Below, one piece after another: positions 7,843-16,431 of a DNA stretch of 39,404 bases. The position numbers and the translations under genes are program-made. Within the stretch, counting starts at the first letter, position 1, and the number at the start of each line of letters is the position of its first letter. The notes below the pieces were generated by a model. That model searched no databases. It was not told the DNA's origin and saw only the letters and a list, made by a program, of their open reading frames with translations. This DNA comes from Bacillota bacterium (GTDB lineage Bacteria > Bacillota > Sulfobacillia > JAJZYS01 > JAJYTV01). The stretch spans positions 1 through 39,404 of the forward strand of contig JAJZQO010000020.1 in NCBI GenBank assembly GCA_021847575.1. The letters are read 5' to 3'.

Positions 7843-9453
7843 TTACACCGTGTCCAGTTCACGTCTGCCGATCTGCAGGTGGGCAAGAAGCGCGAGCATG
7901 AGACCTGGCCGCCTGTGGGGACTCAGGAAGTCCTCGCCGAGCAGGGCCCTGATCCGGTCGATCCGGTAGTAGACCGTCTGGCGCCGGATGCGGAGCCTGC
8001 GGGCGGCCTCCTCCTTCTGATCGCACTGCAGCAGCACAGCGAGGCTGCGCACGAGCTCCGTGCCGTGACGACGGTCGTAGGCGAGCAAGGGGCCGATCTC
8101 CTCCTCCACGAGGCGGGCGAGGTCGAAGCCGTCGCGGAGGTTCGCCAGCATCTTGAGGGCGCCGAGTTCGTCGTAAAGGATGCTGCTCTCCCCTTGGGAC
8201 CACTGTCCCGCGTTCAGTGCCAGTTCCGCCTCGCTGACGCCCCTGGGCAGTTCGTCCAGCGGCAACCGCGCCGAGACGCCGATCTGTGGGGGCACACCTC
8301 CGGAACCTTCCGCGACGCACCGGAGGCCGTCTGCGAGGCGTCTCAGCTGAGCCGCGCCGAACGGGTCGAAGAGCAGCATGGCGACAGCGCTGCGGTGGAC
8401 GCCGACCAATGCCGCCCGTTCCGTGGCCGTCACATGCCGGCGGATTTCCGCCGCAAGTTCGCCAAGCGACGCGCCGGGGCAGCGCAGCAGGATTAGACTT
8501 GCCGCTGCAGGCAGGCGCCCCAGGCGCCGATAGCGCCCCAGATCGTCTGAAAGCAGGCCGGGCGGCTCCTGGCGAGTAAGCAGGCGGGCGACGACGAGGT
8601 CGTCGTCTGCTGCTGCAGCGAGAGGGGGCCGCGGCACATGCGGCGGCGCCTGGGCGAGGGCCGCGGCTGCGAGGTCCAGCGCCATGCCCGCCGCCACCCG
8701 GCCGTCTCCGGCACAGGCGACCGCAAGCAGCCCGTATCGCCCGTCCTGCTGCGTGATGAGGCGCGAGACGACGGCGCTGCCGTCGCCGAGAGTCGCGTCG
8801 CGCATGCTGGCGTGGCCGTCGCGCAGCTCGCGCAGGAGTTCTTCCGACATGTCCGCAAGGGCACCTGTGCGCTCCGGCGGTCCCGATGTGAGGGTTCTGC
8901 CCGCGGCAGGCAGAAGGACGGCCGCGTCGCCGAGCCAGAGGCCAAGCCGCGCGAAGATTTCCTCTTCGCGCGCCGCTGCGCCCTGCAGGCGGCGCAGGTC
9001 CTCCGCAAGCTGTTGCAGGGAGACAAGGGCCTGCTGCTCACCCTGCAGGATCAGTCCATGCACGTCGCGGGTGATGTCGACGAACCGCACCGGCGTCGGG
9101 AATGTCACGAGGGGCAGCGAAAGCCGGTCCGCGAGGCGGAGCATATCGTCCGGGACGCTCCTGAGGTACCTGCCGAGCTCGACGCAGACCCCCGCGACGC
9201 GGCAGTCCGCGAGCCGCTCGAGGTAGCGCCGCCGATCATGTGGCTGGCGCAGGCCCACGCCCGTCGAGAGGATGAGCTCCTGCCCACGCAGGTAGCGGGC
9301 GATGTCCGGAATCTCGCCGACATGCACCCAGCGTACGGGCGCGTCGAGACCCGCCCTGCCGGCGAGGAGCTCCGCGCCCTGGAAGGCCGGGCGCCGTAGC
9401 ACCTCGCGCAGCGTGGGCAGGACGGCGGGACTCTCTTCGGACATCGTCGTCAC
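7843..9453 (-). CDS. PucR family transcriptional regulator
   Basis: This 536-residue protein has the three-part PucR/CdaR layout. Residues about 12-135 form the PucR sensory domain (LREVLRRPAF, APVRWVHVGEIPDIARYLRGQELILSTG). The centre is a GGDEF-like/CdaR middle region. The last 70 residues hold an HTH_30-type DNA-binding domain with RRLRIRRQTVYYRIDRIRALLG. PucR-type activators control purine, amino-acid and GABA catabolism and usually sit next to their targets. It reads into the aminotransferase-mmsA pair from about 85-115 bases upstream in the same direction, so that pair is its likely target. Two starts are possible, GTG 9453 (AAGG about 5 bases upstream) and ATG 9444. Confidence 0.92.
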   Translation of the reverse strand: MTTMSEESPAVLPTLREVLRRPAFQGAELLAGRAGLDAPVRWVHVGEIPDIARYLRGQELILSTGVGLRQPHDRRRYLERLADCRVAGVCVELGRYLRSVPDDMLRLADRLSLPLVTFPTPVRFVDITRDVHGLILQGEQQALVSLQQLAEDLRRLQGAAAREEEIFARLGLWLGDAAVLLPAAGRTLTSGPPERTGALADMSEELLRELRDGHASMRDATLGDGSAVVSRLITQQDGRYGLLAVACAGDGRVAAGMALDLAAAALAQAPPHVPRPPLAAAADDDLVVARLLTRQEPPGLLSDDLGRYRRLGRLPAAASLILLRCPGASLGELAAEIRRHVTATERAALVGVHRSAVAMLLFDPFGAAQLRRLADGLRCVAEGSGGVPPQIGVSARLPLDELPRGVSEAELALNAGQWSQGESSILYDELGALKMLANLRDGFDLARLVEEEIGPLLAYDRRHGTELVRSLAVLLQCDQKEEAARRLRIRRQTVYYRIDRIRALLGEDFLSPHRRPGLMLALLAHLQIGRRELDTV

Positions 9454-9507
9454 CGACCTTGCGCGACCCCTGGGGCAACGGCATGGGGAAGGGCCGGGGC
9501 ACGGCTC

Positions 9508-10260
9508 TCAGCCGAGCGAGGCGAGGAAGTGGCCATAGAGCGGATGCGACTCCCCAAGGGCTTCAAGGGCGCCGCGCACCCCTTGCACGATGCTCTCCGA
9601 CTCGACCGGCGAGCACCAGCCGGCGACCGGACCGAGTCTCGCGAACGCCAGCGTCAGCGTCGCCACGTCGCAGGTGCAGTAGGCGGAGATGTCCTGCGAT
9701 CTGCCTTCGGCGAAAAGCTGGCGGACATCCCCGCCGTCGACGCCGAGTTTGCCCGGGATGCCGAGCATCGTCGCGAGTTCGTGCTGGCTGAGAGGGGTGG
9801 AACTGCCGTAGTCCGAGAGAACGTCCATCACGTCGAGATGCGCCTCGCGGAACCTCTGCCTGTATTCGCCCCGCCAGAGCGCGGCGGGCGAGACGCCATG
9901 CCAGATCGCCCTCTGCACCAGTACCGGCATGTCGAAGCGGCGGCCATTGTACGTGACGAGCCTGACAGCGGGGGCTCTGTGCGCGAAACCTGCCCAGAAG
10001 TTTTGCAATAGCTGTGCCTCGTCGCCGCCACCAAGCGGGCGCAGGACGTCGACGCTGCCGTCCGGGCCGATGACACAGACCGAGATCTCGACCACCTGGT
10101 GGTAGAGTGGCTTGGGAAAGCCGAACGCCTCACCCTCCGATCTGGGCGGGGCGACAAGCGGCATGGCCTCGGCATCGGTCAGATCGGGCTTTGCCAGCAC
10201 GCGCCTAGCCATGTCGGGGTCGACGACGGTCTCCACATCGAAGACCAGCGCAGGCCTCAA
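9508..10260 (-). CDS. Predicted 3'-5' exonuclease, PolB-exonuclease-like
   Basis: A 250-residue DEDDy-type nuclease. ExoI is seen as VFDVETVVDP near residue 8, ExoII in YNGRRFDMPVL (about residue 108), and ExoIII in the Y-x3-D motif of AYCTCDVATL (about residue 197). These match the family of stand-alone proteins related to the proofreading domain of DNA polymerase B (DNA_pol_B_exo2), a group whose role in the cell is unclear. No polymerase domain is present. The TTG at 10260 is the start, with GGAAGGGG about 7 bases upstream. It precedes PucR by 54 bases in the same direction but looks functionally unrelated. Confidence 0.85.
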   Translation of the reverse strand: MRPALVFDVETVVDPDMARRVLAKPDLTDAEAMPLVAPPRSEGEAFGFPKPLYHQVVEISVCVIGPDGSVDVLRPLGGGDEAQLLQNFWAGFAHRAPAVRLVTYNGRRFDMPVLVQRAIWHGVSPAALWRGEYRQRFREAHLDVMDVLSDYGSSTPLSQHELATMLGIPGKLGVDGGDVRQLFAEGRSQDISAYCTCDVATLTLAFARLGPVAGWCSPVESESIVQGVRGALEALGESHPLYGHFLASLG

Positions 10261-10379
10261 GGCGGCACCCCTTCCTCTTTTCCTTCGAGCACGCTAGCGG
10301 CTTCCGCGCGGCGGCCTCTATTCCTGCTCGCCGTCCCACGGCGGGAAGCTCCGCCTGCGGCCAGGTCCTTCTGGTACTC

Positions 10380-10388
10380 TGGTACAAT
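10380..10388 (+). promoter_or_regulatory. Extended -10 element before the ABC exporter
   Basis: TGGTACAAT matches the TGnTATAAT extended -10 form with one mismatch. No clear -35 box lies 16-18 bases upstream. The element overlaps the ATG at 10387, so if it is a real promoter, transcription would start near 10395 and that ATG could not be used. Confidence 0.45.
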
Positions 10389-11370
10389 GACCCAGGACAT
10401 CAGGGCACGGCTATGCTGGGAAGAGACGCTGCGGACGATTGGGGGGATCGATCTGGCCAGGAGCGAGTTCCTGCGCCTGCAGGAGGTCCGCAAGGCCTAC
10501 GGTGACTTGCGGGCGGTCGATGGCGTCGACCTCGGTATCGAGCCGGGACAGATCTTCGGTCTCTTGGGACCGAACGGCGCCGGCAAGACCACGACGCTCG
10601 AGATGATCGAGGGGCTGAGGCGTCCCGACGCGGGCCGCATCACCTACGGCGAGCACGATCTGGTGCGCGAGCCGAGGGTGGCGCGGGAGCGCTTCGGCGT
10701 GCAGTTGCAGACCTCGGCGTTCTTCGAGCTGCTGCGGGTCGACGAGACGATAGACCTCTTCGGAAGCTTCTATAAGCACACCATCCCGACCGATCGGCTC
10801 ATCGAGCGGTTCGAACTCGGCGAGAAGCGCAAGGCCTACGTGCAGAACCTGTCGGGCGGCCAGCGCCAGCGGCTTGCGGTGGCGCTCGCACTGGTGAACG
10901 ACCCGGAGGTCGTGTTTCTGGACGAGCCGACGGCGGGCCTCGACCCGCAGGCCAGGCGCAACGTCTGGGATTCGGTGCGTGAGCTGCAACGGGAGGGCAG
11001 AACGGTCGTCCTGACAACGCACTACATGGACGAGGCGGAGGCCCTGTGCGACCACCTCGCGGTGATGGACCACGGCCGCGTTCTGGACGAGGGCCAGCCG
11101 CAGGAACTGATCCGGCGGCACCGCCCCGGGGCGTTCATCGAACTTGCGGCGGAGGTGCCGATCGACGACGAACTGCGCCTTCCCGGACTTGAACGCGTGT
11201 CGCGGGACGGAGCGAAGACGATCCTCATGACGCAGCGCCTCGACGAGACGCTGTCGGCGCTCGCCGAATGGGGCAGGAGCCGCGAGGTGCCGCTTACCGG
11301 TCTCGCGACGCGCTCCGCGACGCTCGAGGACGTCTTCCTGCAGCTGACGGGAAGGAGCCTGCGCGACTGA
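10387..11370 (+). CDS. ABC-2 type transporter, ATP-binding subunit
   Basis: A 327-residue ATPase of the drug/antibiotic exporter branch. Seen are Walker A GPNGAGKTT, the signature LSGGQRQRLAVALAL, Walker B VVFLDEPTAGLDP, the switch His in TTHYMDEAEALCD, and a C-terminal extension ending in LEDVFLQLTGRSLRD typical of ABC-2 exporters. The permease overlaps its stop by one base, so they form a two-gene exporter of unknown substrate. The start is uncertain: ATG 10387 has no good ribosome site and sits inside a promoter-like TGGTACAAT, while the domain proper begins only at FLRLQEVRKAYG (about residue 28). A shorter start between 10440 and 10460, possibly non-ATG, is possible. Confidence 0.9.
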   Translation: MTQDIRARLCWEETLRTIGGIDLARSEFLRLQEVRKAYGDLRAVDGVDLGIEPGQIFGLLGPNGAGKTTTLEMIEGLRRPDAGRITYGEHDLVREPRVARERFGVQLQTSAFFELLRVDETIDLFGSFYKHTIPTDRLIERFELGEKRKAYVQNLSGGQRQRLAVALALVNDPEVVFLDEPTAGLDPQARRNVWDSVRELQREGRTVVLTTHYMDEAEALCDHLAVMDHGRVLDEGQPQELIRRHRPGAFIELAAEVPIDDELRLPGLERVSRDGAKTILMTQRLDETLSALAEWGRSREVPLTGLATRSATLEDVFLQLTGRSLRD

Positions 11371-12440
11371 TGAGACAGCTCTTGATGGTGACGGGGGCGC
11401 TCTTGCGTTCGATGGTGCGCAACCGGCAGGCCCTCTTCTGGACGTTCTTCTTTCCCGTCCTGCTGATGGTGGTGTTCGGCTTCCTCGGCAACTCGAATTT
11501 CAAGCTGAACCTTCTCATCTCGGGACCCAAGTCGGGAACCGAGGCCAGGATCGTGCAGGCGTACAGGAAGATCCCGTACTTCAGCGTAAGGCGCGAGGAC
11601 CGCAGGCAGGCCCTGCACATGGTGCGCATCGGCCAGGCCGATGCGGTGCTGCTGCTGCCCAAGGCCGCGACGCCGCCGCCCTGGCACGCGACCCTCGTCT
11701 ACAACAGCGCCAACATGCAGACGGCCCAGCAGGCCGTATCGGCCGTGACGTCGGCCGCCGCGCAGATCAACCTCGCCATGGCCGGGGCGCGGCCCGTCTT
11801 CTCCGTCCAGCCCAAGGCCGCCTCCGGCAGCCGAAGCTCCACGTACCTCGACTTCCTGCTGCCGGGTGTCCTGGCGCTGATGGCGATGCAGAACAGCCTG
11901 TTCGGCGTGGCGGGGAGTCTCACGCGCTGGAAGGAGAAGGGGGTATTGCGCCGCTTTCTGGCGACTCCCCTGACGCCGCTGCAGTTTCTTGGCGGCGTCG
12001 TGCTGTACCAGCTCGTCTTCGGCGTCCTCAGCGCCGCGCTGATCGTGGCGATCGCCATGGCGCTGCTGCACGCCACTGTCAGCCTGCCTCTGCTGCCGCT
12101 TCTCGCGACCGTCATCGTCGGCATGGCGGCGTTCCTCGCAATCGGCTTCGTCATCGCCGGCTTCGCGAAGACGGAGGAGGCGAGCATGCCGATCATCAAC
12201 GTGGTCAGCTTTCCGATGATGTTCCTGAGCGGCGTCTTCTTCCCTGTCACGAGCTTGCCGCCGATGCTGCGCTCCATCGTGCACTTCCTGCCGCTCACCT
12301 ATCTCGTGGACGGCGTGCGCGGACTGATGTCGGGACAGTACCTGCCATGGGCACAGTCAGTGCAGGGCGACATCCTCGCTCTGGCCGTCTGGTTCGTCAT
12401 CCTCGCGTTGATCTCGAGTCGCACCTGGCGCTGGGAGTAG
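11370..12440 (+). CDS. ABC-2 type transporter, permease subunit
   Basis: A 356-residue membrane protein with an N-terminal helix (ALFWTFFFPVLLMVVFGFLG), a periplasmic-type loop of about 140 residues, and about five further helices, including SLPLLPLLATVIVGMAAFLAIGFVIAG split into two spans. The region PIINVVSFPMMFLSGVFFPVTSLP is the usual ABC-2 membrane domain motif. The ATG overlaps the last base of the ATPase stop (TGATG), so translation is coupled. The substrate cannot be inferred; such pairs export drugs, lipids or glycans. Confidence 0.9.
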   Translation: MRQLLMVTGALLRSMVRNRQALFWTFFFPVLLMVVFGFLGNSNFKLNLLISGPKSGTEARIVQAYRKIPYFSVRREDRRQALHMVRIGQADAVLLLPKAATPPPWHATLVYNSANMQTAQQAVSAVTSAAAQINLAMAGARPVFSVQPKAASGSRSSTYLDFLLPGVLALMAMQNSLFGVAGSLTRWKEKGVLRRFLATPLTPLQFLGGVVLYQLVFGVLSAALIVAIAMALLHATVSLPLLPLLATVIVGMAAFLAIGFVIAGFAKTEEASMPIINVVSFPMMFLSGVFFPVTSLPPMLRSIVHFLPLTYLVDGVRGLMSGQYLPWAQSVQGDILALAVWFVILALISSRTWRWE

Positions 12441-12507
12441 CAAGCCCTGACCGTCCGTCCTCGGATATCATGGCGGGAGAAGGCGGTCCCGCAATGGAGG
12501 CGAACGG

Positions 12508-13035
12508 ATGGACGTGCGGCTCAGGCCAGCGCAGGAGACCGACCTCCCTTTCTTCTACCGCTGGCAGGAGGAAGATCTCGGCTGGGAGCGGTACACCTGC
12601 CGGCCGGTGGAGTTCGTGCGTCCGTACCCGGTCTTCCGCGCGCGTTACATGGAAGCCCTGCGCGGCGGTCGCGAGGTGGTGTTCACCGTACTCAGGGACG
12701 GCGAGATCGTCGGTCGCACGGTCGCCCAGAACGAAAACCCGCGCAACCGCAGCCTGGAGATCGGCTACTACCTCGCCGCCGGCGCGCGCGGGCAAGGTGT
12801 CGGCCGCGAGGCCGTCAGGACCTTTGTCGGCATCCTCTTCACCTGGCCCGGCAAGATGCTGCACAAGCTCTATGCCACGACGTCGGCCGACAACGGGCCC
12901 TCGATCGCGGTGCTGGAGGCCGCCGGATTCCGTCTCGACGGCCGCTTGCGCGAACACTACCTGATCGATGGCGCGTTCAGCGACGAACTCTACTATTCGC
13001 TTTTGCGGCGCGAATGGCGGGCCCCGGAGCCTTAG
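12508..13035 (+). CDS. GNAT family N-acetyltransferase
   Basis: The 175 residues fit the RimJ/RimL-like GNAT group: LRPAQETDLPFFYRWQ at the start, the central strand LEIGYYLAAGARGQGVGREAV with the acetyl-CoA binding R/Q-x-x-G-x-G/A pattern (ARGQGVG), and the late N-G-P-S-I-A-V-L-E-A-A-G-F motif followed by REHYLIDGAFSDELYYSLLRREW. The acceptor may be a ribosomal protein, an amino acid or a small amine; this cannot be decided. ATG 12508 has GGAGG eight bases upstream. It stands alone, 67 bases after the exporter. Confidence 0.88.
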   Translation: MDVRLRPAQETDLPFFYRWQEEDLGWERYTCRPVEFVRPYPVFRARYMEALRGGREVVFTVLRDGEIVGRTVAQNENPRNRSLEIGYYLAAGARGQGVGREAVRTFVGILFTWPGKMLHKLYATTSADNGPSIAVLEAAGFRLDGRLREHYLIDGAFSDELYYSLLRREWRAPEP

Positions 13036-13048
13036 CCGGATTTGGCAA

Positions 13049-13068
13049 CAGCCGAGCGAGATCGGCTG
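13049..13068 (+). terminator. Possible terminator hairpin after the acetyltransferase
   Basis: CAGCCGA and TCGGCTG form a perfect 7-bp stem with a six-base loop, starting 13 bases after the acetyltransferase stop. No T-run follows, so the function is uncertain. Confidence 0.35.
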
Positions 13069-13194
13069 ACGCGGCAGTCTTACAGGGCGTCGCGTCTCTC
13101 AGGCGTTTCACATGCGGCAAGGCTGCACATTCACTGTATTTTCAGCCGCGGTGGGTAGACTGACCAACAGGTCTCAGCGGGGGGGACGTATCTA

Positions 13195-15090
13195 TTGTGT
13201 GGCATCGCCGGGGTCGTCGGACGAGAGTCTCGCGAGGTCGCCCAGGCTGAACTGGAGCGCATGCTCTCGGCTCTCAGACACCGCGGGCCCGACGACGAAG
13301 GAACGTATTTCGGACCGGGCGCCGCGATCGGCATGCGCCGCCTGGCGATTGTGGACCCCAGGGGCGGTGCGCAGCCCTTTTTCAGCGAGGACAGGCGCAT
13401 CGTCGCGGTGGTCAACGGCGAGATCTACAACCACGCCGAACTGCGCCGCGACCTCGAACGCCGCGGACACCGCTTTGCCGGCGGATCGGACGCGGAGGTG
13501 GTGGTTCACCTCTACGAGGAACACGGCCCCGCCTTCGCCGAGGAACTCTCAGGCATGTTCGCTGTGGCCGTCTGGGACAGCGCAAGGCGCAAGCTGGTGC
13601 TGGTGCGGGACCCGCTCGGCATCAAGCCGCTGCTCTGGCGGCGGGCGCACCATGGAGTCGCGTTCGCTTCGGAACTGCGCGCGCTGCTCGCCCTGGGCGA
13701 TGTCCCGCCGCTCAACCTCGAGGCCCTGGACCGCTATCTCCTCTACCGGACTTCCGTCGGCGAGGAGACGATCTGCGAGGGCATCCGGCGGGTGCCGCCA
13801 GGCAAGGCGCTTGTGTTGCACGCCGACGGACGCACGGAACTGCTGCACCTCGGCCAGCCCAGCCCGGCATTCCCGCAGCTTACCCTCGACGAGGCGACAG
13901 AGGAACTCGACCGCAGGCTTGCGCGCTCGGTCGAGCGCCATCTGCAGGGCGATCAGCCGATCGGTGTGCTACTTTCCGGCGGGGTCGATTCTGGGCTCGT
14001 GCTGCACTATGCGGCAAGTCTGCTCGGCGGCTCGCTCAGGGCCTACACGGCGGGCTTCCCGGACTTCGGCGACGAGGGTGAGGAGTTCGCGGTCACGGAG
14101 GCGACCGCGAGGGCGTACGGCGTGCCGCTGACGCGGCTCGAGATCGACGCCGGGGCAGCGCAAGAGCACCTGCTGATGCTGACCCGGGAAATCGACGAGC
14201 CGAACGGCGACCCGACGGCCTTGCCGCTCAGGGCGATCGCGCAGCGGGCCGCGCAGGATGTACCGGTCGTGCTGAGCGGCGAAGGCGCGGATGAACTCTT
14301 CGCCGGCTACCCCGGCTACGACGAACCGCTGGTGGTCGGCCGCTTCAGCCGATGGCTGCCCATGGCGCTGCGCCGGACGCTCGCAGCTTCGCGCCTGCCG
14401 GGGCGCGGCCTGGCCGCGCGCAGCCTGACGCCTCTCGGGGAGCGCTACCTCGGCATCGGCATGTGCTGGCAGGACGGCGAGCGCGAAGCCCTGTACCGAC
14501 CGGATGTGCGGCGGATGCTCGCCGGGAGCCATCCGGGCGGCCTCGCGGCGGAGGCCTTCGCGTCCGCCGCGGCGCGGGGTGGCGACTGGCTCAGGTCGAT
14601 GCTGCAGGTGGACCGGGAGGTCTGGCTTGCGGACGAGGCGCTCATGAAGCTCGATCGACTTACGATGGCCTTCGGACTCGAGGCGCGGGTGCCGTACCTC
14701 GACCGAAGCGTGGTGGAACTCGCGGACGCCCTGCCCTGGAACTACAAGGTGCGCGCGGGGCAGGGCAAGTTCGTGCTGCGGCAGGTGGCGCGGCGGCATC
14801 TGCCGGCCAGGGCCGCCCTGCGCCGCAAGCGCGGATTTCCATCGCCCATCTCCCGGTTGCTCGCGGGCCCCATGCGCGACTTCGCCTACGACGTCCTGAC
14901 GGGCGATACGGCAAGGAACAGGGGCCTCTTCGACGGGACTGAGGTGCAAGGGGCGCTCGGGCGCCTGAGGGGCCGCCCTGGGCAGGACGGCCGCCATGTC
15001 TATGTTCTGCTGGCGCTTGAACTGTGGCTCAGGCAGGTCTACGATGTCGCACGCAGCGGCGCGGCGGCCAAGGCGGACTACGGCAGCTGA
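13195..15090 (+). CDS. asnB: Asparagine synthetase, glutamine-hydrolysing
   Basis: A 631-residue class B enzyme that makes asparagine from aspartate, ATP and glutamine. The TTG start is followed at once by Cys, giving the MCGIAGVVG N-terminus whose Cys2 is the amidotransferase nucleophile after Met removal; a run of Gs (13179-13185) serves as ribosome site. The glutaminase half (1-210) has RHRGPDDEGTYF, RLAIVDP, VVNGEIYN and FASELRALL. The synthetase half has the PP-loop LLSGGVDSGLV, VLSGEGADELFAGY, and the C-terminal RVPYLDRSVVELA and RRKRGFPSP. It is a single gene with no visible partner. A related amidotransferase role on a wall or glycan substrate is less likely given the full length. Confidence 0.92.
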   Translation: MCGIAGVVGRESREVAQAELERMLSALRHRGPDDEGTYFGPGAAIGMRRLAIVDPRGGAQPFFSEDRRIVAVVNGEIYNHAELRRDLERRGHRFAGGSDAEVVVHLYEEHGPAFAEELSGMFAVAVWDSARRKLVLVRDPLGIKPLLWRRAHHGVAFASELRALLALGDVPPLNLEALDRYLLYRTSVGEETICEGIRRVPPGKALVLHADGRTELLHLGQPSPAFPQLTLDEATEELDRRLARSVERHLQGDQPIGVLLSGGVDSGLVLHYAASLLGGSLRAYTAGFPDFGDEGEEFAVTEATARAYGVPLTRLEIDAGAAQEHLLMLTREIDEPNGDPTALPLRAIAQRAAQDVPVVLSGEGADELFAGYPGYDEPLVVGRFSRWLPMALRRTLAASRLPGRGLAARSLTPLGERYLGIGMCWQDGEREALYRPDVRRMLAGSHPGGLAAEAFASAAARGGDWLRSMLQVDREVWLADEALMKLDRLTMAFGLEARVPYLDRSVVELADALPWNYKVRAGQGKFVLRQVARRHLPARAALRRKRGFPSPISRLLAGPMRDFAYDVLTGDTARNRGLFDGTEVQGALGRLRGRPGQDGRHVYVLLALELWLRQVYDVARSGAAAKADYGS

Positions 15091-15098
15091 AAGACGAC

Positions 15099-15566
15099 TC
15101 AGGTCCTTGAAGGCTTCGCGAACGAGCCGCCGATGGCGCCGCAGGCCGCGCCGAGAACGGCGCCCGCCAGCACGGCGCCGACGAGCGCGAACAGCACGGC
15201 GAATGGCGGCCAGGGAACCAGCACATGGCCTGCGTGCGGCCCTGCGAGATAGCGCAGGTAGCTGTCGCTGAGCAGCAGGATCGCGCCGCGCGGGAAGCCC
15301 GCGAGCAGGGCGCTCGTCAGACCGGCCACGAGCCCTCCGCGCAGCGCGGAGAGATCGTCGAGGCCGCGTCGCCGCAGGCGGAACCCGGCGCCTGCGAAGA
15401 GCACCACCTCCGCTGCGAACACCGCGATCGGCACCGGGGCGCCGTGCACCGTCATGCCTCTGGTGCCGTCGCAGGCGAGGAAGATGCCCCACGTGACCGC
15501 GGCGATGGCGAGGCCGGTCAGGAGCCCGGTGCGCACGGCAACGCCTCGCATGCCGCAACCCGTCAC
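15099..15566 (-). CDS. Small membrane protein of unknown function
   Basis: I do not recognise a family. The 155 residues hold about four hydrophobic spans: RTGLLTGLAIAAVTWGIFLA, VPIAVFAAEVVLFAGAGF, GGLVAGLTSALLAGFPRGAILLL (two segments by length) and a C-terminal Gly/Ala-rich span PFAVLFALVGAVLAGAVLGAAC. The GTG start at 15566 has GGAGGAAGA about six bases upstream, supporting it as a real gene. It is divergent from the rhomboid gene with a 90-base gap and convergent with asnB (8-base gap). Confidence 0.7.
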   Translation of the reverse strand: MTGCGMRGVAVRTGLLTGLAIAAVTWGIFLACDGTRGMTVHGAPVPIAVFAAEVVLFAGAGFRLRRRGLDDLSALRGGLVAGLTSALLAGFPRGAILLLSDSYLRYLAGPHAGHVLVPWPPFAVLFALVGAVLAGAVLGAACGAIGGSFAKPSRT

Positions 15567-15636
15567 GCGCTTCTTCCTCCTTGATCTGGCCCGGCGGCAC
15601 GGGGACGGGCTGGGGGCGCCGTTCGCGACCTTGGGC

Positions 15637-15642
15637 TACAAT
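15637..15642 (+). promoter_or_regulatory. Candidate -10 element before the rhomboid gene
   Basis: TACAAT lies 14 bases before the chosen ATG, in the gap between divergent genes. No convincing -35 is seen 17 bases upstream, so the call is weak; transcripts starting here would have a very short leader. Confidence 0.3.
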
Positions 15643-15655
15643 GGGCCGGGGGGCT

Positions 15656-16321
15656 ATGATGGTGCGACGCAGCTTCCGCGTGCTTCCCGCCACATATGGC
15701 ATTCTTGCCGTTCTCGTCGTCATGTACGTGCTCGAGGGCGGTCTCGGCGGTTCGCCCGGCATCATGCGCATGGTCAACCTCGGCGCGCAGGTGAACATCC
15801 TCGTGCTGCAGGGCCAATGGTGGCGCGTCGTCACTGCCATATTCCTGCATCTGAACCTGCTGCACATCCTGCTGAACGGCTACAGCCTGTTTGTCATGGG
15901 CGAACTCGTGGAGCCGGCGTTCGGCTGGCGCCGCTTCATCGGTCTCTTCCTGCTCGGCGGTGTCATGGGCGGACTTCTCTCGCTGGTCGCATATCCGCCC
16001 TATGCGGTGCTGGTCGGGGCTTCCGGCGCCATCTTCGGCCTGCTCGGCGCCACAGGCGTGATCGCCCTCGAGGCGCGCGGGCCCATGCGCGGCTCCCTCT
16101 TGCGCTGGCTGGGCAGCATCCTCGTCCTCAACCTGGCCTTCGATTTCATGTATCCTGGCATCGGCGTCTGGGACCACGTCGGCGGTCTCGTCGGCGGTTT
16201 CCTTGCCGCCTACATGATGGGTGGCGTGCGGCGGGTGCGGGGCACAGGCGCAAAGCTTGCGGGGGCCCTCTACGTCGTGGTCTGCCTCGGCCTCGTCGTC
16301 CTGGCACAGATGCGAGGCTAG
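15656..16321 (+). CDS. Rhomboid family intramembrane serine protease
   Basis: A 221-residue protein with about six membrane helices, which cleaves transmembrane substrates inside the bilayer. The catalytic Ser123 is in GASGAIFGLLG, the catalytic His174 in WDHVGGLVGGF, and the oxyanion-side residues in HLNLLHILLNGYSL (HxxxN). The loop-1 WR motif appears as QWWRVVTAIFLH. The N-terminal extension is short and there is no zinc ribbon or TPR region. The start at ATG 15656 (or ATG 15659) places the first helix (ATYGILAVLVVMYVLEGG) right after RRSFRVLP; frames further upstream are in promoter sequence. Confidence 0.92.
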   Translation: MMVRRSFRVLPATYGILAVLVVMYVLEGGLGGSPGIMRMVNLGAQVNILVLQGQWWRVVTAIFLHLNLLHILLNGYSLFVMGELVEPAFGWRRFIGLFLLGGVMGGLLSLVAYPPYAVLVGASGAIFGLLGATGVIALEARGPMRGSLLRWLGSILVLNLAFDFMYPGIGVWDHVGGLVGGFLAAYMMGGVRRVRGTGAKLAGALYVVVCLGLVVLAQMRG

Positions 16322-16393
16322 GCGGGATCGGACCGTTCCTAAGATATACCGGCTCGCGCAAGGGCGACAACGGCCGGCAGAACCGTACCAGTG

Positions 16394-16402
16394 TGCTATA
16401 AT
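16394..16402 (+). promoter_or_regulatory. Extended -10 promoter for yqeG-aro operon
   Basis: TGCTATAAT is a perfect extended -10 (TGnTATAAT), 29 bases before the yqeG start. No good -35 box is present 17 bases upstream, which is common for extended -10 promoters. It is the likely promoter for yqeG and perhaps the aro genes. Confidence 0.65.
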
Positions 16403-16431
16403 GCTGGCAACTTCGGCGAAGGGGCCACGTC

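Noticed and set aside
13101-13194. Promoter before asnB (TTCACT and TAGACT)
   Set aside because: The boxes are 20 bases apart and both deviate, so the match is not better than chance.
13969-15867. A 632-codon minus-strand frame opposite asnB
   Set aside because: asnB has complete motifs on the plus strand. The antisense frame crosses several unrelated genes.
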